In this document: positions 51,046-60,528 of the stretch, one piece after another
Position numbering within the stretch: position 1 is the first letter of the stretch
Layout: each line of letters starts with the position of its first letter
From: Sporosarcina trichiuri
Lineage (GTDB): Bacteria > Bacillota > Bacilli > Bacillales_A > Planococcaceae
Length of the DNA stretch: 64,000 bases
Assembly: GCF_030406775.1 (NCBI RefSeq)
Contig: NZ_CP129119.1
Coordinates: 840,001-904,000, forward strand
Direction: 5' to 3'
The notes under the pieces: generated by a model
The model's database searches: none
The model's input: the letters and a program-made list of their open reading frames with translations, nothing else
Told to the model about the DNA's origin: nothing
Made by a program: the position numbers and the translations under genes

Positions 51046-52857
51046 ATGGTGAAATATGCAGAGACTTGGGATTTGGAAAGTATTTATCCAGGCGGGACCA
51101 ATTCGGAGGAAGTGCAGACGAAGCTGGCAGCTGTAAAAGAGGAGATTGCACAGTACGCGGATCTGCTGAAAAACTGGAACAGTGATTCTGCGGATCACGC
51201 AGCCGATTTGCAGGCGATCTTGTCACAGCAGGAACTCATCGGGAAAGGACTCGGCCAAGTCAGTACGTTCGTCAACATGTGGCACGATGCCTTCATGGAT
51301 GATGAGCATGCAAGCGTCGTCAAAGGTCAGGTGATGGAGCTCGCCAGTGAGATCCAGCAGCTGTCCACCATCTTCACAAAAAAACTGGTGGCCTTCTCGG
51401 ATGACCAATGGAAACAGCTGTTGGAAGAGCCACACCTGAAGGAAATCAGCTTCGTGCTGAACGAAACACGGGATGAGGGCAAGCGCCTGCTATCCGAAGA
51501 AGAGGAACGGCTGCTCGCCAAGCTGAACAAGGACGGGATTGCTGCATGGAGCGACCTATACAGCACTACGGTCTCCATCATGACCATCCCGTTCAAGGAG
51601 AGTGACGGCACGGTGAAGGACCTTTCCATCGGACAGGCCATGAACCGGATGTATGCCGATCCCGATGCTGACGTGCGGACGGCGCTGTTCGACAGCTGGG
51701 AAGCGGCCTGGACGGAATTCGGTCCGGTCTTCGCAGATATTTTGAACCACTTGGCCGGCTACCGCCTGACGCTGCAGGAGGTCCACGGACGGAACGGTCA
51801 TCTGGAAGAACCGCTTGAGTACAACCGGATGACCAAAGAAACGCTCGACGCGATGTGGGGAGCAGTTGACGCGCGGAAACAGAAGTTCATCGACTACCTG
51901 GATCGGAAAGCAAACCTGTATGGCATGGAGAAGCTCGGCTGGCAGGATGTCGACGCACCGGTAGCCACAGGCGATCTTGCGCCGACCCATTTCACTTATG
52001 ATGAAGCGGCCGATTTCGTCATCGAGAATTTCTCGTCATTCGGTCCGAAACTGACGGACTTCACGAAACATGCGCTGGAAAACCGCTGGGTCGAGGCGGA
52101 AGACCGGTCGAACAAACGGCCGGGAGGCTACTGCACAAGCCTGCCGGAATTTGAGGAGTCCCGGATCTTCATGACATTCACCGGCTCGCCGAGTGATACG
52201 AGCACGCTCGCACACGAACTCGGGCACGCGTTCCACAGCCATGTCATGAAAGAAGTGCCGAGACAGAACCGCGGCTATGCCATGAACGTCGCCGAAACGG
52301 CAAGTACGTTTGCAGAAACGATCATTGCCGATGCGACCGTGCGGAACGCTTCCAGTGATGAAGAAAAGATCGCCCTGCTTGCGACGAAGCTCGAGAACGC
52401 AACGGCGATGTTCCTCAACATCCGGTCCCGCTTCATGTTCGAAGACAGCTTCTATCAGGAACGCGCCAAAGGGTTCGTTTCGGAAAAACGGCTGAATGAG
52501 CTGATGACAGAAGCACAGAAGGAAGCGTACGGAAACAGCCTGTCGTCGTACCATCCGCACTTCTGGGCGGCCAAGCTGCACTTCTTCATCGACAGCGTGC
52601 CGTTCTACAACTTCCCGTATACGTTCGGCTACCTGTTCAGCCTCGGCATCTATGCGGAATACCTGAAGCAGCCGGAAGGATTTGAGGAGAAATACATCGC
52701 GCTGCTGAAGGACACCGGTTCGATGAAAGTGGAAGAGCTTGCGCAGAAACATCTGGGGGTCGACATCACCCAGCAGGACTTCTGGGCAGCCGGCATCGAA
52801 ATCGTAGAAAAAGACGTGGACGAATTCGTCAGCTTAACGGATTCATTGTTGAAGTGA
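51046..52857 (+). CDS. M3-family oligoendopeptidase (PepF-like)
   Basis: A 603-residue cytoplasmic zinc metallopeptidase. The zinc motif HELGH is at residues 390-394, with the third ligand probably in NVAETASTFAE. GYCTSLPEFEESRIFMTFTG and SVPFYNFPYTFGYLFSLG are family hallmarks. It cleaves short peptides. ATG follows GAGGAG. Own promoter and terminator indicate a monocistronic unit. Confidence 0.94.
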   Translation: MVKYAETWDLESIYPGGTNSEEVQTKLAAVKEEIAQYADLLKNWNSDSADHAADLQAILSQQELIGKGLGQVSTFVNMWHDAFMDDEHASVVKGQVMELASEIQQLSTIFTKKLVAFSDDQWKQLLEEPHLKEISFVLNETRDEGKRLLSEEEERLLAKLNKDGIAAWSDLYSTTVSIMTIPFKESDGTVKDLSIGQAMNRMYADPDADVRTALFDSWEAAWTEFGPVFADILNHLAGYRLTLQEVHGRNGHLEEPLEYNRMTKETLDAMWGAVDARKQKFIDYLDRKANLYGMEKLGWQDVDAPVATGDLAPTHFTYDEAADFVIENFSSFGPKLTDFTKHALENRWVEAEDRSNKRPGGYCTSLPEFEESRIFMTFTGSPSDTSTLAHELGHAFHSHVMKEVPRQNRGYAMNVAETASTFAETIIADATVRNASSDEEKIALLATKLENATAMFLNIRSRFMFEDSFYQERAKGFVSEKRLNELMTEAQKEAYGNSLSSYHPHFWAAKLHFFIDSVPFYNFPYTFGYLFSLGIYAEYLKQPEGFEEKYIALLKDTGSMKVEELAQKHLGVDITQQDFWAAGIEIVEKDVDEFVSLTDSLLK

Positions 52858-52864
52858 AAACAGA

Positions 52865-52898
52865 AAGACGCTTATCGGTAACAGGTAAGCGTCTTTTT
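52865..52898 (+). terminator. Terminator after pepF-like gene
   Basis: AAGACGCTTA (52865-52874) pairs with TAAGCGTCTT (52886-52895), 11-nt loop, T run. Confidence 0.88.
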
Positions 52899-52966
52899 AC
52901 ATATCGGCAGGGTTATATTATAGGAATTCTGCCGAATGTCGGAAACACGTATCGTAAAGCAGGTGA

Positions 52967-53689
52967 ATGGATATGGAAGAATGGCTGCTGTTACTGCTGG
53001 TTGTCCTGCTTGCGTCCCTGCTGCAGGCTGTGACCGGATTTGGATTTTCAATACTGGGTACTCCTGTGCTGCTGATCTTATTTCCCGCTCATATGGCCAT
53101 CCAGGTGAATATCATACTGTCCATCTGCCTGTCTGCCCTGATGATCAAAAGCATCCATAAGGAAATGGATAAGACACTCTTCGTCCGGCTTCTAAAAGGA
53201 AGCACGGTGGGATTGCTAGTTGGGATCTTCATCTACCTGTATGCAGACATCTGGATCCTTAAGCTGGCAACGGGGACGGCCACCCTCTTCCTGACCGCTT
53301 TGCTGCTGCTGAAATGGACGACTTCCCGCAGCGCAGGAAAGGATGCTCTCGCCGGCAGCATCTCAGGGATCCTGACGACCAGTATCGGGGTGCCGGGCCC
53401 TCCGCTGCTCTTGTATTTTGCGGGTACCCAGATGGACAAGAGTGTTCTGCGCAGCACAACACTTGCCTTCTATCTTGTTGTCTATACGGTGAGTCTGGTC
53501 ATGCAGATTCTCTTTGGCGGAACACAAAAGGAAACATGGATCGCCTCGGCAGCTGCACTGCCGGCACTGCTCGGCGGAATTGTCCTGGGGCAGCTCCTGT
53601 TCAAGTATCTCAATGTCGCGATGTTCCAGGTCATCACGTATATCCTATTAGCGGCGACCGGGATTTCATTGATCTTTACAAGTCTGTGA
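52967..53689 (+). CDS. TSUP (TauE/SafE) family permease
   Basis: A 240-residue membrane protein with about eight helices. The first helix carries LLQAVTGFGFSILGTP, and the repeat half has LAGSISGILTTSIGVPGPPLLLYF, the paired TSUP signatures. The family exports sulfite, sulfoacetate and related organosulfur or C2 compounds. An ATG two codons later (52973) is an alternative start, since AGGTGA lies close to the first. Confidence 0.9.
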   Translation: MDMEEWLLLLLVVLLASLLQAVTGFGFSILGTPVLLILFPAHMAIQVNIILSICLSALMIKSIHKEMDKTLFVRLLKGSTVGLLVGIFIYLYADIWILKLATGTATLFLTALLLLKWTTSRSAGKDALAGSISGILTTSIGVPGPPLLLYFAGTQMDKSVLRSTTLAFYLVVYTVSLVMQILFGGTQKETWIASAAALPALLGGIVLGQLLFKYLNVAMFQVITYILLAATGISLIFTSL

Positions 53690-53727
53690 GAACTGGACGA
53701 TTGATTTTTAAAAAGGAGTGAAGAAAC

Positions 53728-54759
53728 ATGCTGCAAAAACCGAATAAATTACAAAAAGGGGACCGTGTTGCCACGGTCAGCCCCTCGTGGGGAGGTGCCG
53801 GCGAGCCGGAGATCCGCTGGCGGTACGAGCAGGGAGTGACACGGCTGGAGGAGGTATTCGGCCTGGAAGTCGTGCCCATGCCGAACAGTCTGAAAGGTGC
53901 AAGCTATCTTTATGAGCATCCGGAAGCACGTGCCGAAGATCTGATGACGGCGTTCCGTGACGATACCATCAAGGGGATCTTCGCGAATATCGGCGGGGAG
54001 GACAGCATCCGCCTGCTCCCGTACATCGACTTTCAAGTGATTCGTGATAACCCGAAAATCTTCATGGGCTACTCGGATGTCACGATCTCCCACTTGTTCT
54101 GTCACAGAGCCGGCCTGTCGTCATTTTACGGTCCGGCCGTCCTGACCGACTTTGCCGAAAATATTGAGATGGATCCGTACACGGTCGAAATGGTGAACCA
54201 GACGCTGTTCTTGGATCAGCCGATTGGTCCGATTGAACCGGCCGCACAGTGGACGAGCGAGCGGCTGGAGTGGGTGGAAGAGAATAAGTTCACACGTCGC
54301 CGCATGCAGGACAACCACGGGTACGAGCTCTTGCAGGGTACCGGGACGGTGCAGGGTCGCCTGATCGGCGGCTGCATGGAAGTGTTGGAGACCGTCAAAG
54401 GGACCGAGCTGTGGCCGGATCAGGACTACTGGAAAGACAGTATCCTGTTCTTCGAGACATCCGAAGAGAAGCCGAAGCCGGACCTCATCCGCTACTGGCT
54501 GCGGAACTATGCCGCCCAGGGAATCCTGCAACAGGCAAACGGCATCCTCTTCGGTAAACCGCAGGACGAACAATTTTATGATGAATACAAAGAAGAGATC
54601 CGGACGGTCATGAAAGAGTATGGCCTGGAAGACCTGCCGATTCTGTATAACTTGAATTTCGGACATACCGAGCCGAAATGCATCCTGCCGTATGGGGCGC
54701 TGGCGGAAATTGGCTGCAACGAGAAGAGTTTCACAATCCTTGAAGGCGCTGTGAAATAG
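53728..54759 (+). CDS. S66 peptidase family protein (LD-carboxypeptidase/MccF-like)
   Basis: A 343-residue protein with the S66 triad: nucleophile Ser116 in MGYSDVT, glutamate in FFETSEEKPKP and histidine in NFGHTEP. The N-terminal KGDRVATVSPSW is typical. S66 enzymes are LD-carboxypeptidases of murein recycling or MccF, which cleaves microcin C-type aminoacyl-nucleotide antibiotics. The longer middle part favours the MccF-like branch. AAAAGGAGTG precedes the ATG. Confidence 0.88.
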   Translation: MLQKPNKLQKGDRVATVSPSWGGAGEPEIRWRYEQGVTRLEEVFGLEVVPMPNSLKGASYLYEHPEARAEDLMTAFRDDTIKGIFANIGGEDSIRLLPYIDFQVIRDNPKIFMGYSDVTISHLFCHRAGLSSFYGPAVLTDFAENIEMDPYTVEMVNQTLFLDQPIGPIEPAAQWTSERLEWVEENKFTRRRMQDNHGYELLQGTGTVQGRLIGGCMEVLETVKGTELWPDQDYWKDSILFFETSEEKPKPDLIRYWLRNYAAQGILQQANGILFGKPQDEQFYDEYKEEIRTVMKEYGLEDLPILYNLNFGHTEPKCILPYGALAEIGCNEKSFTILEGAVK

Positions 54760-54786
54760 AAACGCAGACAGAAAGAAGGTATGTAC

Positions 54787-55503
54787 GTGATTCCCATTGT
54801 ATATGACCAAGTGAACAGATGGGCAAGGGATGATGAATTCTTTATGAAATTGCTCAAGAAAGTAAGTCCCGAAAAAATTGCGGATCTCGGGTGCGGAACC
54901 GGACGGCTGACGACACATTTTTCGGAAGCAGGCTACCAAATCACTGCAATCGACCCTAACGAAGAGGCCATTGAATGCGCGAAGGGGAAGGCGTATCGAA
55001 ATGACGTCATGTGGATTGTCGGAGACAGCAGCAATCTGGAGGAGGATGCATACGACACGGTCATCATGACGGCAAATGTCGCGCAAGTGTTCTTAACGGA
55101 CGAGAGCTGGCAGCAAGTTCTGTCCGATGTCTATCGTGCATTGAAACCTGGCGGCCATTTGATTTTCGATACACGGAATCCAGCAGCCAAAGCATGGGAG
55201 CAGTGGGAGAAAGACGACACTCCCGACCATGCCATAGATGACCAGAACGGGGAGCCTCTTTTGATCTGGACAGACTATGAAGGATTCAAGGGGAATGTCT
55301 ATTCGTTTTATGAAACAGTCGTCAATGCGCGGACAGACGCCGTGCTGGTGCGTGAAAAAATGCAGCTCCGTTTTCGCAGCTATGATGTGATTGCAGAGAG
55401 TCTGCAGGCTGCCGGTTTCGCATCCTTCCAGGCATACCATGACTGGTCATTTGAAGAGGCAAATCCGTACACTAAATCATTCATCTTCCATGCGGTCAAA
55501 TAA
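54787..55503 (+). CDS. Class I SAM-dependent methyltransferase
   Basis: A 238-residue methyltransferase. Motif I is IADLGCGTGRLTTHF, the acidic loop is AIDPNEEAI, and post-motif YRALKPGGHLIFDTRNP is present. Substrate unknown, probably a small molecule. GTG at 54787 is preferred over the ATG at 54781 since GAAGG is then at 7 nt. It starts 27 bp after the S66 gene. Confidence 0.88.
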   Translation: MIPIVYDQVNRWARDDEFFMKLLKKVSPEKIADLGCGTGRLTTHFSEAGYQITAIDPNEEAIECAKGKAYRNDVMWIVGDSSNLEEDAYDTVIMTANVAQVFLTDESWQQVLSDVYRALKPGGHLIFDTRNPAAKAWEQWEKDDTPDHAIDDQNGEPLLIWTDYEGFKGNVYSFYETVVNARTDAVLVREKMQLRFRSYDVIAESLQAAGFASFQAYHDWSFEEANPYTKSFIFHAVK

Positions 55504-55585
55504 GTATGTGCAAGCATTTTCGGCTGCTGATCTTATCGGAGAAACTAATTACACCCATTCCAAGTGAAAAAGGGAGGGAAGGGTC

Positions 55586-56029
55586 ATGAAAGAAGGCGTC
55601 ATCCGCCCGATTGCTATCTGTATATTCCGCCAGCAGGACACCATCCTGGTTGCGGAAGGTTATGATGCTGTCAAGGGCGATCACTTTTACCGGCCGATCG
55701 GCGGCGGTATCGAGTTCGGCGAGACCAGTGAAGAGACCCTTGCCCGGGAGATAAGAGAAGAGCTGAATGCGGCTATCACGGATCTCACCTACTTGGGTAC
55801 CGTTGAGAATGTCTTTACCTTCAACGGGAAGACAGGACACGAGATTGTGCGTGTCTATGACGGTGTGTTCGTCGACAAATTCTTCAATACTGCGGAAACC
55901 TTTGAAGGAATTGAAGACAACGGGGCCTCTTTCGTCGTCCGGCGTCTCCCCATCCATAAATTTCAGTCAGGGGAACTTCGGATCGTTCCCGACGGGTTGC
56001 TGGACTTGCTGACGGAAGAGGATGAATGA
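55586..56029 (+). CDS. Nudix hydrolase
   Basis: A 147-residue Nudix protein. The box is GGGIEFGETSEETLAREIREEL (about residues 40-61), with all catalytic glutamates. It hydrolyses a nucleoside diphosphate linked to X; substrate unknown. The ATG follows GGGAGGGAAGG. It shares strand and spacing with neighbours, but a common promoter is not evident. Confidence 0.92.
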   Translation: MKEGVIRPIAICIFRQQDTILVAEGYDAVKGDHFYRPIGGGIEFGETSEETLAREIREELNAAITDLTYLGTVENVFTFNGKTGHEIVRVYDGVFVDKFFNTAETFEGIEDNGASFVVRRLPIHKFQSGELRIVPDGLLDLLTEEDE

Positions 56030-56077
56030 GCAACGGGACAATATACAGAATGCAAAATAAATTGAGGAGGTCATGAG

Positions 56078-56659
56078 ATGGCAGACGTTTTACTTTTTCA
56101 TCATGTATTGGGGCGCACCGAAGGAATTCTTCACTTGGCCGAGCAGCTGCAGCAAGCAGGACACGCGGTACACACGCCGGATCTATTCGAAGGTCGTACG
56201 TTTGAAACAATTGACGAAGGGTTCGCTTATGTGAAAGAAACCGGATACGACACGCTGACGGAGCGCGCTGGACAGGCAGCGGATGGTCTGCCAGAGGCTG
56301 TTGTCTACGCCGGCTACTCCCTCGGGGTGATGGCCGCCCAGCAGCTCGCCCAAACGAAATCAAATGCGAGAGGTGCCTTGTTCATCGCTTCTTGCGCACC
56401 TGCCGAGGAGTTTGGCAGTCCGTGGCCAGCCGAGCTCCCCGTGCAGGTCCACGGGACGAAGGGAGATCATTTCTTCGCAGACGAAGAAGATCTTGAAGCA
56501 GCCCAGAAGATCACGGAGGCTTCGGACAGCGGTGAACTGTTCCTCTATCCGGGAGACCAGCACTTTTTCGCAGACAACAGCCAGCCTGGATATGATGCTG
56601 ATGCGACAGCGCAGATGGTTGAACGGATGCTTTCATTTTTAAAGCGAATTGATGAGTGA
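56078..56659 (+). CDS. Dienelactone hydrolase-family protein
   Basis: A 193-residue alpha/beta hydrolase. N-terminal LFHHVLGRTEGILHLAEQL, nucleophile Ser81 in GYSLG (Cys in classical dienelactone hydrolases), QVHGTKGDHFF acid loop and GDQHFFAD histidine. It is likely an esterase-like cytoplasmic enzyme of unknown substrate. The ATG follows GAGGAGGT. Starts 48 bp after the Nudix gene. Confidence 0.86.
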   Translation: MADVLLFHHVLGRTEGILHLAEQLQQAGHAVHTPDLFEGRTFETIDEGFAYVKETGYDTLTERAGQAADGLPEAVVYAGYSLGVMAAQQLAQTKSNARGALFIASCAPAEEFGSPWPAELPVQVHGTKGDHFFADEEDLEAAQKITEASDSGELFLYPGDQHFFADNSQPGYDADATAQMVERMLSFLKRIDE

Positions 56660-56714
56660 GGAGATGTGTTGCCCACCATTCAGCTAACATGTAAAGAAAG
56701 GAGGCTGCTTTGGA

Positions 56715-57599
56715 ATGGATATAAAACCGTTCAGCACAAACGATGCACCACATGCAGAACAGCTGTTTTCCATGTCTTTCGAAGAAGACCATCTGCTGGA
56801 GCTATTGAAACGGCACAGATATGATTTTGCGTATTCAGCCTTTTCGAGTGAAAAGCTCGCAGCTGTGATGTTCGGCTGGAGGAGCCGTTTTCATCCCAAT
56901 TGTACATATTTCAAGGCAGTGAGCAATCCTCTAATTGCAGATGAACAGCTGTTTGAATGTCTCCTGGCAGAAGTGGAACAGCAGGAAAAATTTCGCTATC
57001 CATTGCAAACAACCATTTGGGAGACAGCGGCCGCATTGAAATCCGTCTATGAAAAAAACGGATTTTTTGAAATCAGACGAACGTCTATGCCGGCACTCTC
57101 TTTAGGCAATGATCTGTTGGAGTTTCCGCTGAATACAGAACATGATGGTCAAGTTATACAATGTATTTCAGATTTGGCGAAAGAAGGCCGCGACCAGCTT
57201 GTATCGCTGGTGAAACGAATATACGAGGAGACGCATGAAGTGAATCCGCCGGCTGATCAATCGACTGACGAATGGGAGCCGCTTGTGTTTGCTGAAGATA
57301 TGATTCCAGAAGGGAGTTTCGTTTCTACCGATAGGAAGACAGGGCAAGTCATTGCGTACTCATTTCTTCATGAATCCGGAAAAGATGGCGTGCATGAGCT
57401 TGGGTGGTGCGGCTGCAATAAGAAAACGGAATTAGCCGTCCTGCCCAAGCTGGTTCAGCAGCAGTTGCACTACTCGGTGTCTCAGCAAATTCATACAATT
57501 GAAGGGGAATTCGATACGACCGATCCGTATGCAATGGAAATATTAAAACGGTTTCCATTTATGCCTTGTCCTGCGTTGATTACATACCAGAAGAAATAA
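56715..57599 (+). CDS. GNAT-superfamily acetyltransferase-like protein, probably two GNAT domains
   Basis: A 294-residue protein. The N-terminal half (MDIKPFSTNDAPHAEQLF; VYEKNGFFEIRRTSM) resembles one GNAT domain, the second half (ELGWCGCNKKTELAVLP; MEILKRFPFMPCPALITY) a second, degenerate one. The acetyl-CoA loop (Q/RxxGxG/A) is not clearly preserved in either, so activity is uncertain. G+C is visibly lower than in upstream genes. GAAAGGAGG lies about 10 nt before the ATG. A small GCTGAA/TTCAGC hairpin follows the stop codon. Confidence 0.7.
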   Translation: MDIKPFSTNDAPHAEQLFSMSFEEDHLLELLKRHRYDFAYSAFSSEKLAAVMFGWRSRFHPNCTYFKAVSNPLIADEQLFECLLAEVEQQEKFRYPLQTTIWETAAALKSVYEKNGFFEIRRTSMPALSLGNDLLEFPLNTEHDGQVIQCISDLAKEGRDQLVSLVKRIYEETHEVNPPADQSTDEWEPLVFAEDMIPEGSFVSTDRKTGQVIAYSFLHESGKDGVHELGWCGCNKKTELAVLPKLVQQQLHYSVSQQIHTIEGEFDTTDPYAMEILKRFPFMPCPALITYQKK

Positions 57600-57651
57600 G
57601 GTATTGCTGAATCTTTTTCAGCGGGCTCTCTAGCGAAAGGTTGATTGTCAG

Positions 57652-58428
57652 ATGGGATACAGCGAGAGTGAAAGACAGCAGTTTTTGGAGCGTATCACTG
57701 AAGAAATTACGCTTCTGACTAATGTTGAAGGAGTTGTCCAGATCGGCTCAGGTGTGGATGGATTCAGTGACCTCTACTCGGATATCGATCTGATGGTGGG
57801 AGTATCAAATTCCGCAGACCCCGGGCAAGCGAAAACAGATATAAAAGATATATTCGAAGAGTTGCGGCCGTTATATATAAAAGAGAAGCAATTCAGTGCA
57901 GACATCCATCTCCTGATCGTCTTTCTTGATAACGGGCTCGAATTCAATGTTTCTGTCGCTCCGCTACGACTCCTTCCCGTCAAGTCACCACTTTGGAAGA
58001 TCCTAGTAGATAAAACAGGGGCTGTCGCTGAAAGAATGAATCAGGAGAATAAACGTTTTGAGCAGGAGGCCGTGCAGTACGAAACAGGTATCGATCTCCC
58101 GTTTGAATTTGCCTATTGTGCCCATAGCGCGAAGAAGGCGCTGAACAGGAACAATCCTATTTACGCGTTACAAATGCTCGAAACGATGCGGACCTACCTG
58201 CTGTACATCCAAGCGATGAATGAACAGAAAAAAGTTCACCAGTTCAAAGCGTATAATACGCTGGATCCCGAGTTTGTTTCTAATTTCCTGAGCATCTATC
58301 CAACCGATACGAGTGTTGGAACGTTAAAAGCTGCAAGAAACCATCTCATTCTGCTCTTTAAAGAAGTGGTCCAAAAAAGTCCTCTCTATAATTTGGATGG
58401 TGGCTTGGTCGAACTATTGGAGTTGTAA
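57652..58428 (+). CDS. Nucleotidyltransferase, aminoglycoside-adenylyltransferase-like
   Basis: A 258-residue protein. The polymerase-beta-type motif is GSGVDGFSDLYSDIDLMV (GS plus DxD, about residues 32-49), with the third acidic region near LEFNVSVAPLRL. The C-terminal half is helical, as in ANT(6)/LinB-like enzymes. It may adenylylate a small molecule; resistance function is not shown. G+C is lower than the surrounding genes. The ribosome site (AAAGG) is about 11 nt from the ATG. Confidence 0.8.
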   Translation: MGYSESERQQFLERITEEITLLTNVEGVVQIGSGVDGFSDLYSDIDLMVGVSNSADPGQAKTDIKDIFEELRPLYIKEKQFSADIHLLIVFLDNGLEFNVSVAPLRLLPVKSPLWKILVDKTGAVAERMNQENKRFEQEAVQYETGIDLPFEFAYCAHSAKKALNRNNPIYALQMLETMRTYLLYIQAMNEQKKVHQFKAYNTLDPEFVSNFLSIYPTDTSVGTLKAARNHLILLFKEVVQKSPLYNLDGGLVELLEL

Positions 58429-58474
58429 AGAGGAAGATATTTATACAAGTGCTGGTTTGACAGGAGGTGCACTC

Positions 58475-58906
58475 ATGGGATCATTATCGGAAACAGAGAA
58501 CTTACCCGCAAAACATTTTGTGTCCGCTGCCGCTATCGTGGTGAATAGCCAGCAAGAACTTCTGCTTATTAAGGGGCCGCGTCGAGGCTGGGAGATGCCC
58601 GGCGGGATTGTGGAAAACGGTGAATCTCTTGAAGCTGCGGCCATACGGGAAACAAAGGAAGAATCAGGGATAGATATTGAAATCTAACAGTTCTGCGGCG
58701 TTTTCCAGAATGTGCAGCGTTCAATCTGCAACACTCTCTTTTTAGCGAAGCCGGTCGGCGGTGAGTGTACGACTTCCCCGGAAAGTCTGGAGGTCGGCTT
58801 TTTTCCGATCGATCAAGCGCTGGAAATGGTATCACTCCCTAATTTTAAACAGCGGATTGAGTACTGTCTTGACCGCAGCAAGCATCCGTTTTATGTAGCA
58901 TTTTGA
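58475..58906 (+). pseudogene. Nudix hydrolase gene interrupted by an in-frame TAA
   Basis: The ATG at 58475 follows AGGAGGTG. The frame encodes FVSAAAIVVNSQQELLL and a complete Nudix box (GGIVENGESLEAAAIRETKEESG), then meets TAA at 58685-58687. Reading the same frame on gives QFCGVFQNVQRSICNTLFLA, then GFFPIDQALEMV to a final TGA at 58904-58906, exactly the expected C-terminal half. A single nonsense codon therefore splits a 143-codon gene. It is a recent pseudogene, a sequencing error or, less likely, read-through. Confidence 0.82.
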
Positions 58907-58944
58907 CCGAATTTGATTTTGCTAAAAGAAAGGGGGGCTGCCTG

Positions 58945-59493
58945 TTGAAACACGCACTTGTTGTCGGGGGGACCGGCATGCTGGCGGGCGTCTCACGACA
59001 GCTGGCGGCTGACGGCTATCATGTTTCGGTATTGGCCAGAAACGCCGCTCCAATGGATGCCTTGTTGGATAGTTTGGAGGAGTCCGAACAAGTCACCCCA
59101 CTCTTAGCAGATTATCGTGACAGTTCGGGGCTGCGAGATAAAACAATAGAGACAATCCAGAGGAATGGTCCTATCGATATGGCTGTTGCCTGGATCCATT
59201 CAGATGCCGCTGAAGCACTGCCCTTACTGATCCGCACTATTTCTAAGACTCCCGGGCCATGGAAACTCTTTCAAGTTATCAGCAGCGGGACAGATGCCGA
59301 AGCGCTCAGACGGGATTTGGATGTGCCCGCTGATTGTCGCTACTCGCAAATACAGCTTGGTTCTATTCGAGAGAACGGTGTCTCAAGATGGCTGACCCAT
59401 CAAGAGATTTCTCAGGGCGTCCTGAAGGCAATTGCGCATAAAGCAGAATTGACCACCATTGGACAACTTGGACCTCGGGAAGACAGACCGTAA
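58945..59493 (+). CDS. Short Rossmann-fold (SDR-like) protein
   Basis: A 182-residue NAD(P)-binding protein. MKHALVVGGTGMLAGVSRQLAADGYHV holds the GGTGM.. cofactor motif, and VSVLARN the following strand. The usual SDR Tyr-Lys pair is not apparent and the protein is short, so catalysis is uncertain. Start TTG at 58945 follows AAGGGGGG; an in-frame TTG at 58903 overlaps the end of the Nudix remnant. Confidence 0.78.
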   Translation: MKHALVVGGTGMLAGVSRQLAADGYHVSVLARNAAPMDALLDSLEESEQVTPLLADYRDSSGLRDKTIETIQRNGPIDMAVAWIHSDAAEALPLLIRTISKTPGPWKLFQVISSGTDAEALRRDLDVPADCRYSQIQLGSIRENGVSRWLTHQEISQGVLKAIAHKAELTTIGQLGPREDRP

Positions 59494-59532
59494 TTGGTTG
59501 GCGGCCTTATTGAAGAAAGGAGTGTTTGGTCA

Positions 59533-60498
59533 TTGAAAACACGAGTGACTGAAATTTTAAAAATCCGCTATCCCATCATCCAGGGGGGCCTGGCGTATCT
59601 GGCCTACGCGGAATTGGCGGCGGCCGTGTCGAACGCGGGGGGCCTTGGGCAGATCACAGCGGCTACACTGCGGACGCCGGACCGGCTGCGTGAAGAGATC
59701 CGGAAAGTGCGGACGCTGACGGATCAGCCGTTCGCCGTCAACTTTGCCATCGCCCGGCATGACGGCAACTATGAAGAACTGCTCGAAGTGGCCATCGAAG
59801 AAAAAGTGCCTGCCATTTCGATCACCGGCGGCAACCCGAAGCCTGTGTTCGAGCGGCTGCAGAGCGAACCGATCAAAACCCTCGTGCTCGTGTCCGGTGT
59901 CCGGCAGGCCGTAAAAGCCGAACAGCTCGGCGCCGATATCGTGATGGCGGTCGGCCAGGAAGGCGGCGGCCATATCGGCAGGGAGGACATCGGTACCATC
60001 GTACTGACACCACGTGTTGTCGATGCGGTGTCCATCCCGGTTCTAGCGAGTGGCGGAATCGGCGACGGACGCGGACTGCTCGCAGCACTGGCCCTCGGTG
60101 CGGAAGGCATCGAAATGGGCACACGGTTCATTGCGACGAAAGAATGTGTCCATGCGCACGAAGCCTACAAGGAGGCGATCGTACAGGGTGCCGAGACGGA
60201 TACCGTCATCATCAAACGGAGCCTTGGCGCGCCGGGCCGCGTACTGAAAACTCCCTTTTCGGAACAGATCCTCTCGCATGAAGAGGAAGGCGCCGGTTAC
60301 GAGGACCTGAAAGATTCGATCAGCGGGGAAGCGAACCGGAACTATATCTACGACGGAGATGACTCCGCAGGATTCGGCTGGGGCGGCCAGGTAATCGGAC
60401 TGATCGACGATGTACCGGCTGTGCAGGAGCTGTTCGACGGGATGAACAGGACCGCGGAGGAGGGACTGGCGCGGCTGAAAGGAATTGCAGAGATTTGA
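59533..60498 (+). CDS. Nitronate monooxygenase / 2-nitropropane dioxygenase family
   Basis: A 321-residue FMN-dependent TIM-barrel protein. YPIIQGGLAYLAYAELAAAVSNAGGLGQI at the start, GQEGGGHIGR with the catalytic-type histidine, and ASGGIGDGRGLLAALALGAEGIEMGTRF for FMN phosphate binding. Members oxidise alkyl nitronates; FabK-type enoyl-ACP reductase is the close alternative. TTG at 59533 follows AAAGGAG; upstream in-frame codons lack homology. Confidence 0.9.
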   Translation: MKTRVTEILKIRYPIIQGGLAYLAYAELAAAVSNAGGLGQITAATLRTPDRLREEIRKVRTLTDQPFAVNFAIARHDGNYEELLEVAIEEKVPAISITGGNPKPVFERLQSEPIKTLVLVSGVRQAVKAEQLGADIVMAVGQEGGGHIGREDIGTIVLTPRVVDAVSIPVLASGGIGDGRGLLAALALGAEGIEMGTRFIATKECVHAHEAYKEAIVQGAETDTVIIKRSLGAPGRVLKTPFSEQILSHEEEGAGYEDLKDSISGEANRNYIYDGDDSAGFGWGGQVIGLIDDVPAVQELFDGMNRTAEEGLARLKGIAEI

Positions 60499-60528
60499 TG
60501 GATCAATAAAGTGACAGGAGTTTCGACC

